From positions 26,940,715 to 27,004,714 of the forward strand of contig OX463829.1 of the NCBI GenBank assembly GCA_949825045.1: a stretch of 64,000 nt of DNA, read 5' to 3'. Source of the DNA: Argyresthia goedartella. Its lineage: Eukaryota; Arthropoda; Insecta; Lepidoptera; Argyresthiidae. Under the pieces are notes generated by a model. That model was not told the origin of the DNA. It did no database searches and saw nothing but the letters and a program-made list of their open reading frames with translations. The position numbers and the translations under genes are program-made. This document shows positions 1 to 10,800 of this stretch, piece after piece; the first letter of the stretch is position 1, and every line of letters begins with the position of its first letter.

Positions 1-530
1 GGACTTAGTGTTGGACCTGTCAGGAAAATAGAAGGCAACATGGATAAATTCCAGTGCAATAATATATTAGAACAAGCCATGCTGCCCTATGCCGAACAAA
101 ATTTACCGGTAATTTGGACTTTCCAACAGGATAATGATCCGAGATACACTGCAAAAGTAGTAAAAGACTTCTTAAGGAACCAGTCTGTGACAGTTTTGGA
201 TTAGCCCCTTTACAGTCCGGATTTAAATCCAATAGAAAATTTGTAGTACTAGGTGAAGAAGACATTGGCGACAAAGCGGACACCAAACGTCGATCAACTT
301 AACACGCTTTCACAGAAGAATGGGAGCATATTCCGGTAGAAGCTGGTACAAACTTGATCGTTTCCATGACCAAGAGATGTCGTGCAGTCATTTCTGCCAA
401 AGGACATTCCATCAAATATGAATACATACCGGAATGTTTTATAAATGTGTTGGGAATTTTGTGGAATAAAGATAATTTCAATAATTACAATATATTTTTT
501 ATTTCTTCTAACCAAATGGAGTGTCGTTAA
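1..530 (+). pseudogene. Tc1-like transposase, 3' part, decayed
   Basis: This is the C-terminal half of a Tc1-family transposase, the enzyme that cuts and pastes its own transposon. Frame 1 reads FQQDNDPRYT (second catalytic Asp at 130-132), then SPDLNPIEN with the catalytic Glu at 235-237. There are 34 residues between them, the DD34E spacing of Tc1. The Trp codons expected in DWP and ENLW are both TAG stops (202-204, 244-246), and another TAG follows at 250-252. After about 300 the homology moves to another frame, reading FTEEWEHIP, then SMTKRCRAVI and SIKYEY, the usual Tc1 C-terminus, and closes at a TAA. The N-terminal half lies outside the window. It is a dead copy sitting in an ihog intron. 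Confidence 0.85.
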
Positions 531-722
531 TTATATGACCATATCTTTGTTAAATTTGGACTGATTGCAATTAGGATAAATCGAATAAAAGATTAGGAAC
601 AGAGAAGTTTTGTTGATAATATTTCGTTTTAACATTACACAATACTTATACAAATATTGTTAAATTGTGTAGCAGTTTCTATAATAGGCTGATTAAAAAT
701 ATAGAGAGGAATAGCTTAGTTG

Positions 723-1115
723 TTTTATCTACATACGTATCATAAACCCTCTTTACTGCGTCCAAAAACCGCACGTTACGACCAGCATAATGATATACTA
801 CTTGGTATAAATTTATATCTTATCTGAATATTGATACATTATGACCATAATGTACCAATATTTCGACATATTATGACATTCAAATTTCGAACGCCGACGC
901 CCGTCTGCGTGCCGCTCCTAGTTTGTCTGTGAAGTTGATACTACTGAACAAGCTAAACAAGTGCAGATTCCGGTCGAACATGTGGTTCCTGAACACATCA
1001 AAGTGAGCGTATGATATGTGTGTAGAAAAACTAGTGTATAACTGTACATAATTAAGCATTAAAACTCTCGAGTTTTAATGCCCTCCATTATGTATCGGTC
1101 ACATAAACTACTATT
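723..1115 (+). repeat. dispersed repeat family A, copy 1
   Basis: The copy starts TTTATCTACATACGTATCAT and ends near CACATAAACTACTATT. Close relatives lie at 18062-18440, 26576-27058 and, inverted and shortened, 31793-31938. The start is echoed in inverted form near position 1007 (ATGATATGTGTGTAG), so the element carries inner inverted repeats. It has a central GC-rich block (CGAACGCCGACGCCC) and no coding frame. It is probably a non-autonomous DNA element. Confidence 0.7.
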
Positions 1116-1129
1116 AATATGCACTCGGT

Positions 1130-1765
1130 GTCTAAATTTATATGACCATAACAATGTTAAGAAAACGTATTTTTTGCTCTGCTCTACATTCGACCACTGT
1201 GGGAGGAGCAGGGCGAAGAAACACAGATTGATTTTTATATCTCTTTTTTGTTTAACTATTACAAATATTATAAATAATAAAGGACTCCGTGGTCTAAAGG
1301 GTTTTACGCTTGCTTCTCACATAGGAGATGCAGGTTTGATTTCTGACCATGTACCAATGAGATATTGAATTTATCTTAAGTACGTGATACGGACGTTCTA
1401 ACGGTGATGGAAAACAGGAAACCTTCAATACTCCATAGCTGCAGCGATGGGCTAGCCCCCTGTCACGCAAAATGGTGCTCTGAATAACTGGCCCAAAGTG
1501 GGCACAATTGTGCCTATGCCACCCGTTATGTAAATAAAGAAAAATATAAAACTGTGTTGAGTGAGATAAACACCATGCACTCTTATCATTAATGTAATCT
1601 TGAATATTGTAATATCCCTTTTAGATAAAGTGCTTTTAACATGGCTTCTAAATTGCTCATATGGCAATTTCAAAATCACCAGAGGTATCCCGTTGTAGTA
1701 CAGAATGCATTGACCATAGAGACGAAGATTCCGTGTTTCTAGCGATGATAGCATAGGTTCATTTG
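1130..1765 (-). mobile_element. LINE-A 3' fragment, split by a SINE
   Basis: Minus-strand frames read GQCILYYNGIPLVILKLPYE, matching the C-terminal residues of the larger LINE at 42637-43665. The 3' untranslated part (around CCACTGTGGGAGGAGCAGGGCG) appears after an inserted SINE at about 1278-1529. It is a 5'-truncated jockey/CR1-type LINE relic in the ihog intron. Confidence 0.7.
1278..1529 (+). mobile_element. SINE S3, nearly complete
   Basis: A tRNA-like head (ACTCCGTGGTCTAAAGGG, with a degenerate B box GGTTTGATTTC) is followed by a body ending GGGCACAATTGTGCC...GCCACCCGTTATG. A better-preserved head at 29545-29625 has B box GGTTCGAATCC. The copy interrupts a LINE-A 3' fragment, so it is the younger insertion. 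Confidence 0.7.
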
Positions 1766-1819
1766 ATTTTAATTATTTTTTTGTCGAAAAAATGTGGTCT
1801 TCTTCAACCCTGTTCGATA

Positions 1820-1841
1820 TATGTGTGTGTGTGTGTGTGTA
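1820..1841. repeat. (TG)n microsatellite
   Basis: A dinucleotide run 55 bp upstream of the first ihog exon in the window. Confidence 0.9.
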
Positions 1842-1895
1842 TTTATTTATTATTAATAGATGTTTCACAGCTAAGATAAGATGTTTTATTTCCAG

Positions 1896-2005
1896 CTCAT
1901 CTGGAGCCTCCGTCTCGGCCAAACATCACCAGGATGTCCGATGAGAGCGTCATGGTCACCTGGACTCACAGCAGCAACATTGGACTACCCGTACTCTTCT
2001 TCAAG
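1896..2005 (+). CDS. ihog: ihog exon a: start of FN3 repeat 1
   Basis: The acceptor TTTATTTCCAG precedes the exon. It begins with two bases of a split codon and then encodes 36 residues (HLEPPSRPN...GLPVLFFK). The donor is the rarer GC type (AAG|GCAAGT). That choice is supported because FFK joins VQYKE of the next exon, as in fly Ihog FKVQY. Confidence 0.82.
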
Positions 2006-5000
2006 GCAAGTTGTCTAGATATTTGTTTGCGTGACGTGGCAAAGCCAACAATACCCTTACTAAAGTTATCATAACTTGGTAAAAACTACGTAACAACTAA
2101 ATTTTCGGCCTGATTTCAAATCCGGCTTCTGAGTCCAATTCGTCAAGCTAGTAAAACTACCTCAGGAGAAATAAATGGCAGTATAACCCAAGGATTTGTC
2201 TGCAAATGAACCATGATACTTTCACTTAATGAACAGCATGTAAGAGAAACTTGTAGTTTAATATGGGTTATGTTTAAACGATTACCAAAAACGCACCTAT
2301 TTGACTACCAATAAACTTAAAACGACCGCTAGAATTAGTAAACGACCACCAAATTGTGTTAGGATAAATGCTCACCAAACTTTTTTTTATGTTTTGTGTA
2401 CTTAACTTTATGTTTAAGTATTTTTTGTCGTTCTTTCATGTTCAACCTAACACGAAGGATAAAGGGGGCTTCGCTTCGCTCACCCCCTTTACCCTTCGCT
2501 ACCGCAGTATTTTGTCCTGATATTTTCTGCAACTTTTGGTGACCATTTACCCATTTTGGGTAGGAAAAAATATATTGGTGGTCATTTAAATCGTTCTCGT
2601 TTAATATTAAGTTCCTTGCATCGAGAGAAATTGCCACTAGATTTGTGATAATTGAATGAATAAATTAATGTTTATTATTTCATAAAAATATAACCCCTCA
2701 GATATATTAAATAAAGTTCATAACAGCTCACACCGCAACATGACTGTAACGTCCGTAACTGCGGCAGAACAGCGCGAAAATCTTGTGTTTTTTTTATTCA
2801 GTTCTTCATATCCACTGATTATTTCTTAATGGGAAACTCTACGTTTTAATATATTTCGGATACCTACTTTTTGACGCTAGAACCATATCAATATTACTTT
2901 AAGATCACAACAATTAACAAGTTTTAGATGGAAAACATTTATTTACTCTGTTAGTATCTTATCTTCCGCCAAACCTGCCACACCTCTCTTCGATTGTTTA
3001 GGAGTCGGTGATCTTCCTCGCTGTGGCTGCAATCGCAGGTACCTTGGTCGTTCCGTGGCGACTGCATCTTCTCGCCGTTCGTTGGTCGTCGTCGTCAACA
3101 GTCAGTCTTCTACCCATTGTGGTCGGGCTTCGGGCGGAATAGGGTCCCCTTGAAGACTCTTCTGGTCGTCTTGTATCGCGGAGACCTGAGGAGCCCGCTT
3201 CTTGACGAGTTCGGCCTCTAGCTCCAGTTCTTGCCTCTTCTTGTATTGAAAGGGAGCTTGCGCCCTGGAGAACGTTATCGCTATACATTTCGATGCTACC
3301 CTGTTGATGTTCGCAGTCAGATGGGCTGTTTATGGGTAGGACTAGCTTTAAAATGTCCGCGTGGAGCAGCCAGCTAGCATCCCTAACAACCCATTCGCCA
3401 TAATGGTCAGGTTGATGACAGCACCTTTCTCTTACAGCCTGTAAAAGTACGAATCAATAGTATTCAGCCCTAAAAAGGCCCTACCTACAGCCTGGCAATA
3501 TTCCTTCTTCTTCACTTGAAATTTTTGCGTTCCATAAATACGTCAATGTTGACTTCCACAGGATATTATAATCCGTAAAATTGCAGGTCCAATACAAGGA
3601 GGCTATGAACTCCAGCAACAACCAGTGGAACACTTGTGGGGAGGAAATTCCGACTTATGTCAACGCGTTCGAGGTGAAGGGACTCACTCCAGACAGATTT
3701 TACAAGTAAGTGCTGATATAGCGTATAGGGCAGAAATAAAGAAATAAAAAAAAAAAAAGAAAGAAAGAAAGAAACGCTACACTTTTTGGTTTAGGTTATG
3801 CGCGAAGGAAAAAGCGGGGCAGGTTTTCGAAAGCACCATTTAAATATTGGATTTTGAAAAAAGTTGATTAGAAATCAGGTATGTAATGAAAATCATAAAC
3901 ATTTATTTCTGAAAATAGGACCAACATTTGACTCCAAAATTTTATGACGTCAACATTAAATAACATAGAATCAGGCCTTTTCCCATACGGGGTGGCAGTG
4001 GCACAATTTTGCCCACTTTGAGCCAGTTAATCAATATTCCATTTAGCGTGATGACAATTCTCAGTAATTTCTTAAAACTCACGAAACAAAGCAGCTTTTT
4101 AACAGTTCTAAAATATGTTAAATAAAGCATTCTCAAAGATTAACACTCTATTACCCTCAGGTTCCGCATATCAGCCGTATACTCCAACCAGGACAACAAT
4201 AAGGGTCACAGCAGCAGCCGCTTCTACCTAGGTCGAATCGGACCGCGCATCAATGGGCCAGTACTGACCAATATTGTAGCTGTTAGCAACACCAGTCTGA
4301 TGCTGAATTGGACCGTGAGTATACACCATACTTGTCAAGAGTCAAGTCAGTTCTTATATGGGAACCAGAACAATGCTAATGTTAGAATCAGTAAATGACA
4401 CGAAGTTTTTATAAATAACATTAGGTAGTACAGTGGCGACCCTACATAGCGAAATTAGCAGGTAGTTTATTTCCATCACCGTTAGAACTTACATTTTTTT
4501 TTGCTTCTGACGACCTCTGTGGCGTTGCGGTTCGGGGCTCTGCTTCCCAAGCGAGAGGTCCCGGGTTCGAATCCCGGCTGGGGAAGAAGAAAAAAAAGAA
4601 TTTCCCAGGTCTTGGATGTTTAAATGTGTGTGACGTTGGTTTTTCTGGTTCCACGACACAGGGTATACTTGTGAGGGGCCAGAAGCAATGTCTTCATAAA
4701 AATACTTCTTTAATTAACCATAAACGTACCCCCCCCAGTGGTCAAGCACCGGCATCCAAGCGGAAGGTTTCTACGTGTACTACCGCGCGATATCCACCGC
4801 TGGTGACTACGTGAAGGTGGCAGCCCCCGGCGCGGGCGCGGCCAGGAGCCTGGTTCTGGCGCACCTCAACCCGGACACGGGGTATGAGGTCAAAGTGGCG
4901 AGTTACACGACGCAGGCGCCGTCGAACTTTAGCTCCATTTTGGTGAGTTTTAAGAAAGATCTAGGCAATTTTTCCCGAACATTTCCACTGATTACGAGAA

Positions 5001-7794
5001 ATGTTATACACTTGAAGACAACTTTCAGCACGCTAACGATTTGCTAACGATTTGTCTGACCTATCAACTGTGTTACATTTTCCCACCCAGGGTGGCAGAA
5101 GCACGGTTGTGCCCACGCTTTGCCGTTATTGAACGTTTGGAGTATTGACTCCATTTTAGTGGCCCATCGTCGTAGCTACGGAGGCATAAATGTTGATGGT
5201 TGGTTGCTGGTTGTTACTCTCACCAGGTATCTGTCGTTACCATATCGTAGAATTGACTATATCATGAAATAGCCAAGTTGAAATACAACTTTCATTGAAC
5301 GAACGAAACAATATTTTAGGGCAAAACACTGCAGTAGCTTAGGTGAAGACTAAAGGAGGCGAGCGCAGCGAAGCACCCAAATAGTCTTCGTGTTAGTTCG
5401 ACATGTATATCACAAAAAACACCAAGCAATCAATACTGTATACAAATGCGCTGCTCTATGCTGATGATACAAAAATATTTTCGATCATTCGTAATACTGA
5501 AGATTGTGAAGTTCTGCAAGCTGACCTTGCTCATTTTGAGCAGTTTCGTTATACGAATAAACTATTTCTTAATGCTGATAAGTGTCACATCATCACATTT
5601 AGCAGAAAAAAGAATTCTGTAATATTTGATTACTCTTTATGTAACGTAAAGCTTACTCGTGTTACACAGACTCGTGACTTGGGTGTATTAATGGACTCGG
5701 AGCTAACGTTTGCACCACACATTGAAGAAATATTAAATGAGGCTTATAAGCAGTTAGGATTTATTTTGCGAGTGGGAAAACCGTTTAAAAAAGCTTCCAC
5801 TTACAAATTGTTGTACAACGCCTTTGTTCGTAGCAATCTTGAATTCGCGAGTACTGTGTGGAATCCTTTCTTTAAGAAATATATCAAAAGGATTGAAAAT
5901 TTACAAAAAAAGTTTGTAAAATCTTTGGACTTTCGGACTGGTTTTGCATATTCTGATTACGTCACGTCTTCAAAACCTCATAAGGTTACCTCGCTAGTCT
6001 ATCGTCGTCAGCGTGCGGATTTACTCTTCTTATATAAACTACTTCAGAACTATACTGATGCTCCAGATCTTCTCTCAAAATTGTACCTAGTAGGAATGAA
6101 CGCAGTTTTAGAAAGAAGTCACTTTTCTCAATTAAGAGTAGCGGGAGTTGTTACGTGGCCAATTGTTATATTAGGCGTAGTTGTAAATCTTACAATAACA
6201 ATTTTAGTCATGTTGATTTATTTGACAAATCTTTGTTTACTTTCAAAAAGCAGATTGCAAATTGTGATTGAATTGGTTGAACCTTTTAATACTTGTATCG
6301 ACAGCGGCGACAAGGTCATGCGTGCTTATATTCTCTCTACATCTCTGTTTTAGATATTTCTCGTATTGACGGATTCAACCAATTTGACTTCAAATAATAT
6401 CTAATGTACTTTCTAAATTTTATTTCGGTTTAAGTATTGTTTTTATTTAGTTTAGGATACTATAGGTCTATATGTTCTATACTATATTTCAACTTAAAAA
6501 TAATGTACATGACCGTTTGTATCTAAAAAAAAAAAAATTAAAAAAAAAATGCTTTTAAAAATACATGTTTTAAAATAATTGACTATATCATGAAATGATC
6601 AATTCATCGTTGGCATTTTCATGAAATAATCAATTCATGGTTGGCTATTTCATGAAATTATCAATTCATGGTGGGCTATTTCATGAAATGATCAATTCAT
6701 GGTTGGCTATTTCATGAAATTATCAATTCATGGTGGGCTATTTCATGAAATTATCAATTCATGGTTGGCTATTTCATGAAATTATCAATTCGTGGTCGGC
6801 TATTTCAAGAAATGATCAATTAATGGTCAACTATTTCAAGAAATGATCAATTCATTGTTCGCTATTTCATGAAATTATCAATTCATGGTTGGCTATTTCT
6901 TGAAATTATCAATTCACGGTTCGCTATTTCATGAAATTATCAATTAATGGTTGACTATTTCTTGAAATAATCAATTCATGGTTAGCAATTTCAGGAAATG
7001 ATCAATTGATGGTTGGCTATTTTATGAAAAAAAAACCCCAGGTCTTGGAGGCATATATATGCGTTTGATGTCGCTGTTTCTGGTTTCCACGACATACGAT
7101 ATACACGACACGTATCCTAGTGTGGGTCAGAAGTCTGTGCCCTTAAATTTATGTTTATTGGCGCACATTCAGCCGGGCGCAGCGAATCTCATCAAAATCT
7201 CATTTGCAGACCGGCAAGACCATGGCCACGCCGCGGGCGCAAAGCCCCACGCCGGCGCCGCCGCCGCCGCCCGCCGCCGGCTCGGCGCTGCTCACCGCGG
7301 GAGGCGCGGCGGCGGCGGCGCTGGCGGCGCTGCTGGCGGTGGCGCTGCTGCTGTGTCGGAGGGCGAAGCGCCCTAACACGGACAGTGAGTAAAAATCTTA
7401 CCTTAGGTAACCTAACAAATCTCAGCCTCCCAAACGAGAGGTCCCGGGTCCTAATCCCGCTTGCAGAGGAAGAAAAAATGAATCCCCAGGTATTGCATGT
7501 TTATATGTGTGTGAAGACGCTTTTCCTGGTTCCTATGACTTATAGTATCTGTGCTATGACACAGGGTATCCTGGTGTGGGGCGTGAAGGAATATATGTGC
7601 CTCTAAATAAATGTTTTTTTATCATTTATTTATTTATTTATTTATTTCTTTGTTGATGTTTCACAGCATAAGTAATTAATTCGATAAAAATAACACTGAT
7701 ATAAATGGATAATGCCAATTACGAAACATATCCTTTATAAATTATGATGAGGATTTTTAGATCATAAAACATATGTATAAAAGGTATATGTGTA

Positions 7795-7830
<36 letters not shown>

Positions 7831-10800
7831 GGTATGTAATATGTGTGTGGATATGAGGTGTTTCTATGTCAAATGAGAGAGTTCAATTTCCTTGAATAAA
7901 TGTTATTGATTGTTGTTTATTTTTGATGATCAATTATCTAATTTGATTGACCTTATCTTCGCACAAACCTGTGATATAAATTGTGTCCGGTTCAGGTAAA
8001 AGACATCGGCCCCCGCAAAGTGCTTCTCTTACATATAAATGCTCCTATTTAGCGGTGAATTGGAGGCATAGTTAGTGCGCGCGCGCTCGTACCCAAGCAG
8101 CGCCGGTGTGTGGCGACGCGACCGCGCCGGGGCGATGCGCAGCAGCACTGACCTCACCAGTAGTCACCAGCCACTCATTGTCCAGTCTGTTGTTGATGAC
8201 GTCATGAAGAAGTTTCTGATCTGCCAGCATCCTCCTGCTCTCTAGGGAAGCCATAGAATGTCGAGTAAGGCCCTCATCATAGTCCACCGAAGACCCGTCA
8301 TATCTAATCTGGAGTTGCCTCATGAACGCTTTCTGAACCGACTCAATTCTGATTTTATGCGACTGGTAGGAAGGTGACCATACCGCCGACGCATATTCCA
8401 GCACACTGCGAACGTAGGCGAAATAAAGTAATTTAAAAGCAAGTGGTGAACGCAGCGGCCTCGTCACACGATTTACGAATCCAAGCATTTTAAAAGCTTT
8501 CGCTATAATATGTTCGTAATGAGGTATGAATAAAAGTTTAGAGTCCATTATAACCCCAAGATCCCTAACCTTGAAGACACGTTCAATGGGGTGTTCAATC
8601 ATAAAATGTTTATTACCATACCATCTGTGGACGAAACTCTGGGATATAGCAATGTAATTAAATATCGTTTTAGTCTGAGTCGGACTTGTACACGAAGGGT
8701 TCCGTACCTTCGTATAAAAAGACATCGTAAAAACTCGTGTCTTATATACGGACCCCCTATAATTTTTGAAAGTATGTGTAGTTCATTATTTGTTGCTGTA
8801 GGGGCAACAGAAATAAACATTCTGTGAAAATTTCAACTCTCTACATAGGTAGTAGGTAGGTATTACGGATCATGAGATGCAGCGCCTTGACTAGGGTTGT
8901 AAATTAACCGTTAAACCCTAAATTGCACGGTTAAATGCTCGCTACTGTGCCAATTGAGTAGTTAAATCAGTTAGATATTTTTATATGTACTTATTACAAA
9001 CCGACACTATTGCAGATATAAAATTACCTGACATCACGTTCAAAACCAATGGAGCATGTAAGAAATTGCTTTTTGTATATTATTTAGAATACTAGAAGAA
9101 GAAAGAAAGTTTAAAGTGACATGAACTATTTGACCGTTCTTAATTTCATTTTCATGGCTCCACAATATGCAATGGTGTGAGTTGACTTTTTTACGCGTGC
9201 AGGGGTGACGGTGAAGGGAAAGAGGCGCGGGAAACAAAACACAAATCATGTTCTGGCTATAACCATTTCGCTGTATTTTGCATGCGCCTCCGCATTGCAA
9301 TTAGGTAGGTTGTTAGATTTTCCAAAAAAAAAAGATACTTTGCTCCAAGATTCCTGTTTAAAATATTTTTTATTTTTACCCTATATAAATATATTTTCAT
9401 ACATTTGAAGAAATTATTTCCAAAACGAGGAACAATATAGGTTCCAAAACCCTTATAATAGTTTAAATTGATATTTTTCCGATTCCCGTAGTAACAGTCA
9501 TCGGGTAATCTCATCTATAAAACTCGTTAACAATCCTCGAGGAACTAACAATGCAAATATAAGTTAAACTCAGGTAGTTACGATAAAAGATGCATTTAAC
9601 CAAAACCTCCGACCAAAACGGGTTTACCTGCACATGTGCGGTTAAACGTGCACGGTTGGTATTAAACCAATCGGTTAAATACCGGCCTTACATCTCCAGC
9701 GTTGACGGACAGACGGACAGCCAGACATACGTACGGAGGCTAAGACATAGTGACCCGTTCGGAACCCTAAAAATTAGCACAGACGCGATAATAATCTAAC
9801 ATTAAATACATTAAAAGCCTAACTTACACATAATATTACTTTCTTAGCCAACTGTTGGATTGACCTTACCGCAAACTTGAGAAATCCTTAACAGCTGCGA
9901 AAACATTTGTATGTCGTTTTATGAAAATAAACGAATGTGGTTTTAAAGAAATGTATAAAGTAAGTAAAAAATACTGTCCAATAAACAGAAATTGCAATGC
10001 CGCTGACAAGGACAAATACTTGAAACATTTCAAACAGAACTACTTCCACTTAACTTTACCTGTAAGTTTCAAGATAACAACGTGGGTTTATTGGTATAAG
10101 AGGTGCTCGTAAATCTATGCGCTCCATTACAACTGGGTATCAGATGGCCATAGCCAGGCCCTGACGACGAGTCCAGTTTCAGAGGTTTAAGAACTACTGG
10201 CAAAAGCCCAAAATCCTGGTTATTTTGTCTTTTATTTCCAAATTTCCGGATAAGCCTTTATATATATATGTGATAGATAAATCTTATAGAGAACATTGGC
10301 GAATTTTTATATCCTAAATACAAAGCGTCTATGAATGCTACCAATATTAAAGAAAAGCTATTTTTAACCGACTTCAAAAAAGTAGGGGTTCTCAATTCAG
10401 TTGTATTTGTTTTAAATGTTTGTTGCCTTAAAACCGGTACTATTTATGAACCTAGTTCAAAAATTAGAAATCGGTCCAGTAGTTTGGTTTCTACAGCAAA
10501 AACACGGGAATTATGATATCATCCAGGTAAACTAAATTGCTTTACTGTGACTTATCAGTGGTGTTTAAGGTCATTGTCATAAGATGAATCCTGTCTTTAA
10601 GTACCGTATATTTATGTTGTATAATATGTGTGGACTTGACTGTCAGAGACAGGTTTCGTAACCTTGTTTTCGCGTTTTTGATGACATTCTCATCCCGACC
10701 GGGGGAAGAAATAAAGCTTGTTTTTTTGTTTTCAAGTTTTTAACTTGGTGAATTATTAGTAGCGTTTACGTTTATCGTGAAATAAAATTCAATATGTCAT

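Noticed and set aside
294..515. 73-codon minus-strand frame
   Set aside because: Lies opposite the Tc1 transposase C-terminus (EEWEHIP, SIKYEY on the plus strand); a shadow.
7151..7606. 151-codon plus frame rich in Arg and Pro
   Set aside because: Out-of-register reading of the GC-rich ihog membrane exon and a SINE; the spliced frame with CRRAKR is the real one.
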